DNA of 64,000 bases, taken from Acidobacteriota bacterium (GTDB lineage: Bacteria > Acidobacteriota > Thermoanaerobaculia > Multivoradales > SZUA-115). This document shows positions 34,852-43,768 of this stretch, piece by piece. Numbering within the stretch: the first letter of the stretch is position 1; each line of letters opens with the position of its first letter. The notes under the pieces were generated by a model, which was not told the origin of the DNA, searched no databases, and was given only the letters and a program-made list of their open reading frames with translations. The stretch spans positions 62,001 to 126,000 of the forward strand of contig JAJRVQ010000087.1 of assembly GCA_024277255.1 (NCBI GenBank). The letters are read 5' to 3'. Position numbers and translations under genes: made by a program.

Positions 34852-36702
34852 ATGAAGTTTTACCGCACCCATCGACTCCCCTTGCTGGCCCTGGCGCTCG
34901 TTCTAGCGCTGGGCGGCTTCGCTGGCTGTTCGAGCGACAGTCCGTCAGAACCTCAGCAACAACCGGTACCACCACCGGGCGGCGCGCAGGGAGCAGCCTT
35001 CAACATCACGATCACGGCCACTCCTGACCAATTGCAGGTCGGTAGTACGACGCCCTCCACCATCAAGGTGAGCGTTCGCCGCACCGACAACGGTCAGCCG
35101 CCCGCCAACGGTACGACGGTAGGTTTGACCACCACACTGGGCGATATGCAGACTCCTGGGTCGGGGATTCAGAGCCTCTTGCTTTCCCTCTTGAACGGTG
35201 ATGCGCAGGTCCTCCTCTACCCGGGCTCGGTCCAGGGTGGAGCCGTGATCCGCGCCCAATTGCAGAACAGCATCGGTCAGTTCAACCTCGCCATCGGTGA
35301 GGTGGCCACCTTCTTCCTCTCCTTCGTGACGCCGAATACCGGTAGTCAGCAAGGCGGAGAAGTGGTCGAAGTCACCGGTGGTGGAATCGAAGAGCCGGTA
35401 CGGGTCACCTTCGACGGCACGCCGGCACAGATTCTCTCCGTGAACAGCGATCGCATCCGGGTTATGACCCCGCCGTCCAGCGCGCAAGTGCCGACCGGCA
35501 CCACCCGTCCGGTCAATGTCCAGGCGACGGTGCGCCTCAACAGCGCCGACCAAGCGAGCGACGCGCTGGCCAACGGTTTCATCTACCTGCCGGCCAGCAC
35601 TCCGCCGGGCGGCGTGCAGCAGCCGCAGGTCTTCTCGGTGACGCCGGCCTCCGGCCCCAACGAGGGTGGCACTGAAGTGACCCTCCAGGGCACGGGCTTC
35701 CAGTCCCCGGTGCAAGTCTTCTTCGGCGCGGGCACTGACCCCAATAGCTTCACCGGCGTCGAAGCGACAGTCCTCTCTGTCACGGCCTCTCAGCTCGTCG
35801 TGCGCACACCGGCGGCGACCGGAATCGGTCAGTCCAACAACAACAGCACGGTCAACATCCTGGTACGCAACCTGGGGACGGGTTTTGCTGGAGTTACCAG
35901 CTCGGCGTTTACCTACGGTAGCCAGGTGATTATCACTGCCGTCGAGCCCAATCAGATTCCCTATAACTCGCGGGACCTGGTCACCATCTTTGGTCAAGGT
36001 TTCAGCCAGCCGGTGACGGTCAACCTGGCAGGCTTACAGGCGGACATTGTCTCCGTTACTGGGACCGAGATCCTGGTCAGGGCGCCCATTCCGGCAATCG
36101 CCAATTGCGCCGACGTCGTGGGCAATGTCCAAGTGGTCAACATCAACACCGGCGACAGCGACACCACCAATGGCGGCGCAGGACCGCAGGTGGCGGACTT
36201 CCGCTACCGAGCCTTCATGCCGACCATCTTCGGCGTCAGTCCGCCGAGCGGTCCGGGTGCCGTCAGTACGGCCAGGACGATCAGCGGTACCGCCTTCGAG
36301 GAGCCGGTTCGGGTTCTCTTCGGCGAAGCGGCAGCGGGAATTACCGCCACCTCCACTTCCTCGATTTCCGTGACCACTCCGCTGTTCTCGAGCTTCGACG
36401 AAGAAGCCTGTGACGACGATGGCGACGGCACGCAGGGTATGCGTTTCGTCAACACCGCCGTCGATGTTCAGGTCACCAACCTGCTGACCGAGTGCGAGGA
36501 CACGGTGACCGGTGGTTACACCTTCACTCCCTCCGATCTCAGCTGCCGAGGTGACGCGGGCCCGCCGGATCCGCCGGCGACTCCCGAGTGCAGCGACGGA
36601 ATCGACAACGATGGCGACGGATTTGTCGATCACATCTCGATCAACCCTTTCAATCCGGATCCGGAGTGCGCCGGGCCCAACGACGACGACGAGTCCGCGT
36701 AA
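34852..36702 (+). CDS. IPT/TIG-repeat lipoprotein with MopE-like calcium-binding tail
   Basis: This is a 616-residue surface-type lipoprotein. Seen: signal peptide with lipobox GFAGC (Cys near 26), an Ig-like Big domain (about 45-160), three or four IPT/TIG domains (openings such as VTPNTGSQQGGEVVEVTG, VTPASGPNEGGTEVTLQG, VEPNQIPYNSRDLVTIFG and VSPPSGPGAVSTARTISG), and a C-terminal CSDGIDNDGDGFVD...DPECAGPNDDDE motif like the metal-binding repeats of MopE and related exported proteins. Start: ATG 34852, preceded by GGAGG. It sits 16 bases behind the previous lipoprotein gene, likely in the pilQ transcript. A hairpin 45 bases downstream may end it. Confidence 0.88.
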   Translation: MKFYRTHRLPLLALALVLALGGFAGCSSDSPSEPQQQPVPPPGGAQGAAFNITITATPDQLQVGSTTPSTIKVSVRRTDNGQPPANGTTVGLTTTLGDMQTPGSGIQSLLLSLLNGDAQVLLYPGSVQGGAVIRAQLQNSIGQFNLAIGEVATFFLSFVTPNTGSQQGGEVVEVTGGGIEEPVRVTFDGTPAQILSVNSDRIRVMTPPSSAQVPTGTTRPVNVQATVRLNSADQASDALANGFIYLPASTPPGGVQQPQVFSVTPASGPNEGGTEVTLQGTGFQSPVQVFFGAGTDPNSFTGVEATVLSVTASQLVVRTPAATGIGQSNNNSTVNILVRNLGTGFAGVTSSAFTYGSQVIITAVEPNQIPYNSRDLVTIFGQGFSQPVTVNLAGLQADIVSVTGTEILVRAPIPAIANCADVVGNVQVVNINTGDSDTTNGGAGPQVADFRYRAFMPTIFGVSPPSGPGAVSTARTISGTAFEEPVRVLFGEAAAGITATSTSSISVTTPLFSSFDEEACDDDGDGTQGMRFVNTAVDVQVTNLLTECEDTVTGGYTFTPSDLSCRGDAGPPDPPATPECSDGIDNDGDGFVDHISINPFNPDPECAGPNDDDESA

Positions 36703-36746
36703 GACACCGAGGAGCTGCCCACGAGCAGCCCCTCCACAAATTCTAC

Positions 36747-36780
36747 GGGGCGACTGCTAGACGCGCGGTCGCCCCGCTTC
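36747..36780 (+). terminator. Possible terminator after the IPT/TIG lipoprotein gene
   Basis: GGGGCGAC and GTCGCCCC pair across a 13-base loop, followed by a short pyrimidine-rich stretch GCTTCGTTTC. The T-run is interrupted, so strength is uncertain. The loop sequence is part of a 30-base unit that recurs at 36850. Confidence 0.5.
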
Positions 36781-36851
36781 GTTTCGGGCTGACCGAGCTG
36801 GTCGGATGAACGGTGTTCCTGTCGGCAGACGCGACTTTCTGTGCGCGCCGC

Positions 36852-36881
36852 TAGACGCGTGGCCGACCCACTTCGTATACT
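36852..36881 (+). promoter_or_regulatory. Promoter of the Ig-like lipoprotein gene, leaderless type
   Basis: TAGACG (36852-36857), an 18-bp spacer and TATACT (36876-36881) end nine bases before the ATG at 36891. There is no Shine-Dalgarno, so transcription probably begins at the start codon. Confidence 0.55.
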
Positions 36882-36890
36882 GCTTTTGAA

Positions 36891-37970
36891 ATGCGATACC
36901 TACGATACCTTCCGCTCGGTTTACTTCTGCTTGTCGGTCTAAGTTGTGACAAGGTTGCCAACCCGGTTGCCCCCGGCGGAAGCGTGCTCAAAATTACCGC
37001 CAGCCCGACCCTGATCGCGCTGGTGGGCGAAGGCGCGAGGATCACGGTCACCGGCGTAAGGCCGGACGGCAAAGTGCTGAGTCCGGGTACCTTGATCCAG
37101 ATGTTGGCGGATCGCGGCGTGTTGCGGCCCGGTGGTATTTCTGGCTGCTCGGCAACGGTCACCGTCAATCGCTTGGAGGTGGACAGCAACGGTGAGGTCT
37201 CCGCTCTGCTGTGCGGCAACGGACAGTCGGGCACCGCCACGGTGACGGCCCGGTTGGTCAGCGCCCTCGAAGGCGAAGTGACGGTATCGGTGCAAATCGG
37301 AGAGGATGTCAGTACCCAGCCGGTGCTCATTATCAGCGCCAACCCGACCATCGTCGCGACTGGCGAGTCGTCCGAGATCACCATCCTGGCCCGCGGCGCG
37401 GACGGTAGTCCGCTCGGTAGCGGTGAACGGATCCGCCTAACCTCGGACTTGGGTGGTATCTCCTGCGATGCAGCAAACTCCTGCATCGGTGTCGCGGAGA
37501 ACAGTTGCTCGGCGGTTTGCACCAACAGCAACGGAGAGGCGCAGGCGACTTTCACCGCTGACGACCGATCGGGATCTGGAAGCGTTGCCGCCGTCCTGGG
37601 CACCAGCGCGCAACAGGTCGTCAACATCACGATCAACGCGGCGCTGGATTCTCTCGACCTGACCGTCTCGCCCCAGAGCATCACCCGTTCCAATGCCGGT
37701 ATTACGGTCACGCTCTCGGCGGTCTTGCAAGATCCGGTCGGCTCGCCGCTCAATGCCGTCCTCGTCCGCTTTGACTCGGATGTCGGGAGCTTGAGCCAAG
37801 GCAGTGTCCAGACGAACACTCAGGGTCAGGCGACCGTGACCTTAACGGTGAGCGATGTCGACGTCCAGAACATTCCGGAGAACGGTACCTTCACGGTTAG
37901 CGCCACCGCCACCAGTGAAGGCGAGACCCGCAGCGACTCGAAGAGCATCACCGTGTTGGGCTCCCCCTAG
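36891..37970 (+). CDS. Lipoprotein with bacterial Ig-like (Big_1/invasin-type) domains
   Basis: This 359-residue lipoprotein has a short signal peptide ending LLVGLSC (Cys at about residue 19) and three Ig-like domains: about 33-135, 142-255 and 262-355. Each opens with an ...ITASPTLIALVGEGARITVTG-like strand pattern (SANPTIVATGESSEITILA and LTVSPQSITRSNAGITVTLSA) and contains the DSNGEV / NSNGEAQATFTAD / NTQGQATVTLTV element of Big_1 repeats. It may be a surface or pilus-associated protein. It has its own promoter and so is not obligatorily tied to the pil operon. Confidence 0.85.
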   Translation: MRYLRYLPLGLLLLVGLSCDKVANPVAPGGSVLKITASPTLIALVGEGARITVTGVRPDGKVLSPGTLIQMLADRGVLRPGGISGCSATVTVNRLEVDSNGEVSALLCGNGQSGTATVTARLVSALEGEVTVSVQIGEDVSTQPVLIISANPTIVATGESSEITILARGADGSPLGSGERIRLTSDLGGISCDAANSCIGVAENSCSAVCTNSNGEAQATFTADDRSGSGSVAAVLGTSAQQVVNITINAALDSLDLTVSPQSITRSNAGITVTLSAVLQDPVGSPLNAVLVRFDSDVGSLSQGSVQTNTQGQATVTLTVSDVDVQNIPENGTFTVSATATSEGETRSDSKSITVLGSP

Positions 37971-38309
37971 CCACAGCGACAGGGATTACCTATCTCGGAT
38001 CGACTCCGGTGGAACGGGGGCCAGTCTTGGCTGAGATAGCCATCCTGTCGCCGAAATTCTCACAGCGCTGTGCAATTCTCTGTCACCTTTGACTACGGAG
38101 TTTGTAGGGTAACCATCCAGCTCCGCAGGTGCATGGGAGTCTCGCGGGATCTCCAAGGCGCTCCACACGAGGAGGTAGGGCTCCCGATTGATATAGTGTC
38201 TCAACCAATGTTCCACCCACTTCGACTGGCCCAACTGGCGCTGAAGTCAACGGAGCTGAACTCACGGCTCCCTGACCTAGTGCCCGAGATCCGCTGAACT
38301 ACCTCATTC
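37971..38309. other. Non-coding gap with an imperfect palindrome
   Basis: No gene is supported in these 339 bases. An imperfect inverted repeat joins CGACAGG...CTATCTC (37977-37996) with GAGATAG...CCTGTCG (38033-38050), close behind the preceding stop, and may act as a weak terminator. Minus-strand reading frames across the rest are short and match nothing I recognise. Confidence 0.4.
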
Positions 38310-39467
38310 ATGGCTGACCAACACAGTTCAGAAGAACTCCTAGCCAAGGGCGGTGGTCGCACGGAAGTTGATGCCGATTCGCGTGGCTTCTTGCAGGTGG
38401 CGGAAGAGCACCGTCGCCAGGGCGAGATCGCGGTGGCCATCGAGCTACTGCGCGCGGGGTTGGAGAAGCATCCCAACTACATCTCGGCGCAGGTCGCACT
38501 GGGCCGCTGCTACCTCGAACAAGGGGAGGTAGACAAAGCTCGCCGGGTGCTCGACAAAGTGGTCGATCAAGACGTCACCCACCTGGTGGCCGCCAAGCTC
38601 CTCGTCGAGATTCACCTGCAACGTTCCGATGCCGCGCTGGCGCTGCGCCAGCTCGACCTCTACAGCGTGCTCAACAACTCTGATCCGGACATCGAGCCCC
38701 TGCGCAAGCGAATCGAGGCTTTGGACCGCGCCGCGGAAGCGGAAGATTCCACTCCCCAAGATGCCGGCCAGCAGGAGCTTTCCGAACCCACCGAGGCCAC
38801 CGTCGATCCGGAGGTCATCACGGAATCGCTCCCGGCGGTCGATTCGGGCCGGCGAGCGCAGGAGACCGAGTCGCCGCGCCGGCTGGCGCTCGCCGAAGCC
38901 GCGGAACTCTTCCCGTCGCTGCAAGGTGACGGACACCATCGCCTTTACTTGGAGAAACTCGGCGGCGAAGGCATCTTTCCCGTCGCCTCCTCCTGGGTCG
39001 AAGCGCTCGAGGAGCGAGAGGCCGCAGAGGAGTTGGAGTCGGAACTGGAAGTGGAGCTGGAGACCGAGGCTCCTGGCGCGGCGAGCCTTGATCCGGCTTC
39101 GCCAGAGACGACCGAGTCGCCAACTGCGGTCGAAAGTGACGAACCACGAGCGACGGCGACCCTTGGCGAACTTTACCTGGCTCAGGGCCATGGCCAAGAG
39201 GCGAAACGGATCTTCGACGATGTTCTGACTAGCGAGCCGGACAACGAAGCAGCGAGGCTCGGGCTCGCAAAGCTGGCGACCCTCGATGAGGCGACAGAGA
39301 GGATGGCCGAAGTGCCCGCGCAGGCCTCGGTCGCGGCACAACCCGCCGCTGAACCATCGCTTCCAAGCGGCACGGAGGCGGCATCCAGCCTGCTGGAGTG
39401 CAAGAAGAGCCGCTTGATGCGGTACCTTGAAACCCTACAAGCGCAGCCTGAACACGATGTTTCTTGA
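38310..39467 (+). CDS. Tetratricopeptide repeat protein with long acidic linker
   Basis: This 385-residue soluble protein has no signal peptide. Seen: two or three TPR units at about residues 25-120 (GFLQVAEEHRRQGEIAVAIELLRAGLEKHPNYISAQVALGRCYLEQGEVDKARRVLDKVV, in pieces), a low-complexity Glu/Ala/Pro-rich middle (about 130-270), and a last TPR near 275-330 (ATLGELYLAQGHGQEAKRIFDDVL). It probably scaffolds protein interactions. Its last 11 bases overlap the roadblock gene, and accB/accC follow. A TPR plus roadblock pair suggests a small-GTPase or motility-polarity module; no GTPase gene is nearby. No clear ribosome-binding site precedes the ATG. Confidence 0.82.
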   Translation: MADQHSSEELLAKGGGRTEVDADSRGFLQVAEEHRRQGEIAVAIELLRAGLEKHPNYISAQVALGRCYLEQGEVDKARRVLDKVVDQDVTHLVAAKLLVEIHLQRSDAALALRQLDLYSVLNNSDPDIEPLRKRIEALDRAAEAEDSTPQDAGQQELSEPTEATVDPEVITESLPAVDSGRRAQETESPRRLALAEAAELFPSLQGDGHHRLYLEKLGGEGIFPVASSWVEALEEREAAEELESELEVELETEAPGAASLDPASPETTESPTAVESDEPRATATLGELYLAQGHGQEAKRIFDDVLTSEPDNEAARLGLAKLATLDEATERMAEVPAQASVAAQPAAEPSLPSGTEAASSLLECKKSRLMRYLETLQAQPEHDVS

Positions 39468-39813
39468 GCGTCTGGGTCGGGTTATCAAGCGCATCGATGG
39501 AGCGCTGGCCCTGGCGCTAGTCGATGGCGACGGGATCCCGATCGAGGCGGTGAATTCGCGCCCTGAGATCGATCTCGAAGCGCTGGCGGCAGAATCGGTG
39601 ATGCAAATGCGCTCGGTGGCCGCTGCTCATTCGGAACTCGGGGCCGGCCCATTGCGCCACTATTGCGTGGAGACGGACAGCCAAACCCTCATGGTAAGCT
39701 TCGTCGCCGAAGGCTATTACCTCCTGTTGGTGCTCGACCAGGGATCCAACTTGGGCCGGGCACGATTCGAACTCCGGAGAGCACAACTTCTACTGGAGCA
39801 GGATCTCCGCTGA
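39457..39813 (+). CDS. Roadblock/LC7 domain protein (MglB-like)
   Basis: This 118-residue protein has the roadblock/LC7 fold: an opening helix (FLERLGRVIKRIDGALALALVDGDGIPIE, in which the helix leads into the ALALVDGDGIPIE strands), a central helix with the LAAESVMQMRSVAA pattern, then HYCVETDSQTLMVSFVAEGYYLLLVLDQ strands and a final helix. In MglB-type proteins this domain regulates Ras-like MglA GTPases that place type IV pili. The pil operon ends 5 kb upstream, so a link is possible but unproved. Start: ATG 39457 inside the end of the TPR gene; an upstream in-frame ATG gives a longer N terminus. Confidence 0.8.
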   Translation: MFLERLGRVIKRIDGALALALVDGDGIPIEAVNSRPEIDLEALAAESVMQMRSVAAAHSELGAGPLRHYCVETDSQTLMVSFVAEGYYLLLVLDQGSNLGRARFELRRAQLLLEQDLR

Positions 39814-39859
39814 GAGATCGGGTCGAGCCGGGTGATCCTGGCTGAAAGGGGACGCTTCG

Positions 39860-40348
39860 TTGTTGACGTTCGAGCAGATCAAGGAACTTATCGAACTGGT
39901 TGCGGAGCGGAGGCTTGACGGACTCAGAATCGAGCGGTCGGGTTTCACGCTGAAAATCCAGGGCCAGCAGAGTCGGAGAGTCCCGGCTCCGGCGGCAGCT
40001 CCCGTGGTGGTCGAGAGTACGCCTCAGGTCGCCACCGCGGCGAGCGTCAGCGCCCCCGTTTCCATGGACCAAGGCGCGCCCGAAGGTGAAACGGAGATTC
40101 CCGAGGGTGCCTACATCCTCAACTCGCCAATCGTGGGAACCTTTTACCGGGCTCCGTCGCCCGACTCCGAGTCGTATGTCGAGATTGGATCGCGGGTCAA
40201 GGTCGGTCAGAACCTTTGCATCGTGGAGGCGATGAAGGTGATGAACGAAATCGAGTCGGACGTCGATGGCGTCATTGTCGAGATCTTCCCCAAGAACTCT
40301 CAACCGGTCGAGTACGGCGAGCGTCTCTTCGCGATTCGCACCAGCTAG
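39860..40348 (+). CDS. accB: Acetyl-CoA carboxylase biotin carboxyl carrier protein
   Basis: BCCP carries the biotin that shuttles CO2 in the first step of fatty acid synthesis. Seen: the N-terminal helical region MLTFEQIKELIELVAERRLDGLRIE, typical of AccB; an Ala/Pro linker; and a C-terminal biotinyl domain with GTFYRAPSPDSESYVEIGSRVKVGQ and the biotinylation motif CIVEAMKVMNEI, where the Lys accepts biotin. 162 residues is the usual size. The start is TTG (two adjacent TTG codons, 39860/39863) with AAAGGGGA upstream. accC follows after 34 bases. Confidence 0.95.
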   Translation: MLTFEQIKELIELVAERRLDGLRIERSGFTLKIQGQQSRRVPAPAAAPVVVESTPQVATAASVSAPVSMDQGAPEGETEIPEGAYILNSPIVGTFYRAPSPDSESYVEIGSRVKVGQNLCIVEAMKVMNEIESDVDGVIVEIFPKNSQPVEYGERLFAIRTS

Positions 40349-40382
40349 CCCGCCCGCCAGCCAGTAAAGCCAACCAGCTCTG

Positions 40383-41747
40383 ATGTTCAAGAAGGTCCTG
40401 ATCGCGAACCGCGGCGAGATCGCCTTGCGGGTGATCCAGGCATGCCGAGAGTTGGGGATCAAGACGGTCGCGGTGCACAGCACGGCGGACCAGGAGAGTT
40501 TGCACGTGGTCAGCGCCGATGAGGCGGTGTGCATCGGTCCGGCTCCCTCGGCCCAGAGCTATCTGAACATTTCGAGCCTGGTCGCGGCGGCGGAGATCAG
40601 CGGTTCCAACGCGGTCCATCCCGGCTACGGATTCCTGGCCGAGAATGCGCATTTCGCCGAGATCCTCGGCGAGTGCAATATGACCTGGATCGGCCCTCGT
40701 CCGGAGACCATCCGGCGGATGGGAGACAAGGCGGAAGCTCGCCGCACCGCCGCCCAAGTTGGAATTCCGGTGTTACCCGGAAGCGAGGGTGCGCTAAGCG
40801 GCAGCGCGGAAGCGGCTCGACTGGCCACCGAAGTCGGCTATCCGGTCATTCTCAAGGCCTCGGCGGGCGGCGGTGGTCGCGGGATGCGCATCGTGCACTG
40901 CGAAGAGGATGTGGCCGAGCAATTCTCCACCGCCAGCGCGGAGGCGCTGGCCGCCTTCGGTGATGGTTCGATCTACCTGGAAAAATTCCTGGTCGAACCT
41001 CGGCACATCGAGTTTCAGATCTTCGGCGACAGCACCGGCAAGGCGATTCATCTCGGTGAGCGGGAGTGCTCGATTCAACGTCGCCATCAGAAGCTTCTCG
41101 AAGAGTCACCCTCTCCAGCCGTGAGCCCCGAGTTGCGCCAGCGAATGGGCGAAGTGGCGGTGCGTCTGGCGGAGGAGGTCGGCTACCTCAATGCAGGCAC
41201 GATCGAGTTCTTGCTCGACAGCGACGAGAAGTTCTATTTCATGGAGATGAACACCCGCATCCAGGTGGAGCATCCGGTGACCGAAATGGTGACCGGCGTC
41301 GACCTGGTGAAGCTGCAACTGCGGGTGGCGGCGGGCGAGTCGCTCGATATCCCCAGCAACTTGACTCCGCGCGGCCACGCCATCGAATGCCGGATCAACG
41401 CCGAAGACCCTGAGACCTTTCGCCCTTGCCCGGGGCCGCTGGCAACCTTCCAGCCCCCCGGAGGTCCCGGCACGCGGGTCGATACCCACGGCTACGAGGG
41501 ATACGTGGTGCCGCCGCACTACGACTCGTTGATCGCCAAGCTCATCGTCCAGGACAGGACTCGGCAGGAGGCGATCGCTCGCATGACGCGTGCACTCGAC
41601 TTCTTCGTCGTCGAAGGCATTCAGACCTCGATTCCATTGCACCAGCGCATCATGCGCCACCCAAAGTTCCGCTCTGGGCAGCTATCGACCCGTTTCCTCG
41701 ACGAGATGCTGGCGGCGGAGGTGGCGATGAAAGCTCGGGAAGTCTAG
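40383..41747 (+). CDS. accC: Acetyl-CoA carboxylase biotin carboxylase subunit
   Basis: AccC carboxylates BCCP-biotin with ATP and bicarbonate. Seen: the N-terminal [17 protein letters not shown] block, the ATP-grasp glycine loop [31 protein letters not shown], the [16 protein letters not shown] motif, and [15 protein letters not shown] with the metal and catalytic residues, then a C-terminal domain. 454 residues matches the family. The stop codon overlaps the GTG start of the truncated thiE by one base. Confidence 0.97.
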   Translation: MFKKVLIANRGEIALRVIQACRELGIKTVAVHSTADQESLHVVSADEAVCIGPAPSAQSYLNISSLVAAAEISGSNAVHPGYGFLAENAHFAEILGECNMTWIGPRPETIRRMGDKAEARRTAAQVGIPVLPGSEGALSGSAEAARLATEVGYPVILKASAGGGGRGMRIVHCEEDVAEQFSTASAEALAAFGDGSIYLEKFLVEPRHIEFQIFGDSTGKAIHLGERECSIQRRHQKLLEESPSPAVSPELRQRMGEVAVRLAEEVGYLNAGTIEFLLDSDEKFYFMEMNTRIQVEHPVTEMVTGVDLVKLQLRVAAGESLDIPSNLTPRGHAIECRINAEDPETFRPCPGPLATFQPPGGPGTRVDTHGYEGYVVPPHYDSLIAKLIVQDRTRQEAIARMTRALDFFVVEGIQTSIPLHQRIMRHPKFRSGQLSTRFLDEMLAAEVAMKAREV

Positions 41748-42076
41748 TGCTGGCGATCGCCGCGCTTTACGCGCTAGCCGATGTCGCGGCGCTCGGGTCG
41801 ATCGAAGTAGCTGGAGCGGTGGAGGAGATGGCCCAGCAGGGAATCCGGTTGATTCAGCTGCGCGCCAAACCGGCGCCGAGCGACGGCGAACTCTTCAGGC
41901 TGACCGAGGAATGCTGCCGCCGGCTGGAAGGCACTGGCGCGGGGCTGTGGATCGATGACCGCGCGGACCTTGCGGCCGTGTTGCCCTTGGCCGGTGTTCA
42001 CCTGGGCCAGGAGGAGCTGCCGCCCGCCGGGCGACATTGTCGGCGGTTGTTGGCGGCGGTAGAGGAGGCAGGATGA
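41747..42076 (+). pseudogene. Half-length thiamine-phosphate synthase (ThiE N-terminal part)
   Basis: The 109-codon ORF matches the first half of ThiE: ALYALADVA, then IRLIQLRAKPAPSDGEL (the conserved IQLR-K motif that binds the substrate), LWIDDRADLAAVLPLAGVHLGQEELP (the NDR-D and GVHLGQ-DLP motifs). Normal ThiE has about 200 residues. This reading frame ends just after the LGQ-LP segment, where the GLSTH and phosphate-binding loops of the C-terminal half should follow. The end is cut by the start of the symporter gene, which overlaps it by four bases (ATGA). A fresh fusion boundary or deletion is likely, so catalytic activity is doubtful. Start GTG 41747. Confidence 0.7.
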
Positions 42077-43551
42077 GCAAGAAGGAAGAGTTTGGCAGTC
42101 GCTGGGGACTGATCCTCGCCACGCTGGGCATGGCGGTGGGAACCGGCAACATCTGGCGCTTCCCGCGTGTCGCCGCCACGGAGGGTGGAGGTAGCTTCCT
42201 CGTTGCCTGGGTGGTTTTTCTGCTCATCTGGTCGGTGCCGTTGATGATCGTCGAGTTCGCTTTCGGCAAACGGAGCCGGCTCGGCACGGTCGGTTCGTTC
42301 ACTTTCATGGCGGGCAGGTCTTACACCTGGATGGGCGGCTGGGCGGCTCTGTGCGCCGTCGCCATCGGCTTTTACTATTCGGTGGTGGCCGGTTGGTGCT
42401 TGCGTTACCTGGCGGCCTCGGTGACCGGTCGGTTGACGACGGCAGGATCGTCGCAGGTTCTTTGGCAGTCCTTCGCCGGGACACCTTCGGCGCTGATTAC
42501 CCATTTCATCGCCCTTGGCATCAGTGCCGCGGTGGTCTGGTTCGGGGTGCGCGGCATCGAACGGGTCGCCAAGGTGTTGATTCCGGCGCTCTTCCTGCTG
42601 GTGCTGATTTTGGCCATTCGAGCGGTCACCCTGCCGGGAGCCGAACGCGGGCTGGCCTTCCTCTTCACCCCACAGTGGTCGGACCTGGGCAGGCCCAGTG
42701 TCTGGATGGCAGCCTTGACCCAGAATGCCTGGGATACCGGCGCCGGCTGGGGGTTGATCGTCACCTATGCCATCTACATGCGGGCTCGCGAAGATGTGCC
42801 GCTCAACGCTGCGCTGATCGGTTTTGGCAACAACTCGATGTCGCTGCTGGCCGGAATCATGGTTTTGTGCACCGTCTTCGCGGTCAATCTCGGTGCCCAG
42901 AGCGAGATCGTCGGCGCCGGTAACGAGGGGCTGACCTTCATCTGGATGCCGCAGCTTTTCGCGCAGATCCCCGCCGGCCGACTGTTCATGACCTTCTTCT
43001 TTCTCGCCCTGTCGGTTGCCGCCATCACCAGCCTGATCGCGTTGCTCGAACTGGCGTCGCGAGTTCTGATCGATGCCGGTTTGAAGCGGCGCCCGGCAAT
43101 CCTCTGGGTCAGCGCCGCCTGTTTGGTCTTCGGCACTCCGTCGGCATTGTCGATGTCGATCTTCAAGAACCAGGATTGGGTGTGGGGAGTCGGCCTGATG
43201 CTCTCCGGCCTCTTCTTCTCACTCGGGGCGTGGAAGTTCGGTCTCGATCGGCTGCGCCGGGAAGTGGTCAATGCGGAAGGCGCCGATATTCACGTCGGCC
43301 GCGGGTGGAACTTCATCGTCGGGGTGGTGGTTCCGGTCGAGGCGGTCGTACTGCTCATCTGGTGGCTGCGCGACGCGGCGCAGAGCGATCCGCAGAACTG
43401 GTTGAACCCGCTTGCCACCTACAACGTGGGCACCGTTCTGGTGCAGTTCACCATCGGCCTGGTCGCACTGTTGGCGATGAACCGATGGCTGGGCAAGCGG
43501 TCGATCTCCAAACGGTTGGCTGCCGATGACAGCCAGGGGGGTGCACGATGA
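42073..43551 (+). CDS. Neurotransmitter:sodium symporter family transporter (MetP-like)
   Basis: This 492-residue LeuT-fold sodium symporter probably takes up an amino acid. Seen: an N terminus with SRWGLILATLGMAVGTGNIWRFPRVAATEGGGSFL (in order: the unwound first helix GMAVGTGNIWRFP, then GGGSFL), about 12 hydrophobic segments, a TQNAWDTGAGWGLIVTYAIYMR block of the sixth helix, and FGNNSMSLLAG. It is followed by a small-subunit gene that overlaps it by four bases. That pair is the MetP/MetS arrangement known from Corynebacterium methionine uptake, so methionine or another neutral amino acid is a fair guess. Start: ATG 42073 with AGAGGAGG upstream. Confidence 0.92.
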   Translation: MSKKEEFGSRWGLILATLGMAVGTGNIWRFPRVAATEGGGSFLVAWVVFLLIWSVPLMIVEFAFGKRSRLGTVGSFTFMAGRSYTWMGGWAALCAVAIGFYYSVVAGWCLRYLAASVTGRLTTAGSSQVLWQSFAGTPSALITHFIALGISAAVVWFGVRGIERVAKVLIPALFLLVLILAIRAVTLPGAERGLAFLFTPQWSDLGRPSVWMAALTQNAWDTGAGWGLIVTYAIYMRAREDVPLNAALIGFGNNSMSLLAGIMVLCTVFAVNLGAQSEIVGAGNEGLTFIWMPQLFAQIPAGRLFMTFFFLALSVAAITSLIALLELASRVLIDAGLKRRPAILWVSAACLVFGTPSALSMSIFKNQDWVWGVGLMLSGLFFSLGAWKFGLDRLRREVVNAEGADIHVGRGWNFIVGVVVPVEAVVLLIWWLRDAAQSDPQNWLNPLATYNVGTVLVQFTIGLVALLAMNRWLGKRSISKRLAADDSQGGAR

Positions 43552-43679
43552 ATGGCGACGCATGGGCGATGATGGTCCTGGTCTGCGGCTTCGTGTGGGG
43601 AGGGTTTTGCCTCCTGCTGATTCGGGCTTTTGGCAGTGAGCGATCGAAAGGTGAGCGAGGAGAGCCGAAGGGCCATTGA
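43548..43679 (+). CDS. MetS-like small subunit of the NSS symporter
   Basis: This 43-residue protein has one membrane helix (WAMMVLVCGFVWGGFCLLLIRAF) with a short N terminus and a charged C terminus (RSKGERGEPKGH). It matches the size, topology and position of MetS-type small subunits that are required by MetP-type NSS transporters. The ATG at 43548 overlaps the symporter stop (ATGA), so synthesis is coupled. It is too short for most automatic callers. Confidence 0.85.
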   Translation: MNGDAWAMMVLVCGFVWGGFCLLLIRAFGSERSKGERGEPKGH

Positions 43680-43768
43680 GTACCGTGGAGTGGCGCTGAA
43701 CGCCGTCGAACTCCGAGAATTCTAGCTATGAACTTGCATCACGCCACCGGTCAGCCCAAGGAGCCTCT

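Noticed and set aside
37986..38265. Overlapping minus-strand frames in the gap before the TPR gene
   Set aside because: Two short frames shifted against each other; no recognisable motif, no ribosome-binding site; more likely chance than a transposase remnant.
43680..43768. Possible tRNA or small RNA between MetS-like and phosphoesterase genes
   Set aside because: No cloverleaf arms, no TTCGA-type T-loop or CCA end; no tRNA was found anywhere in the window.
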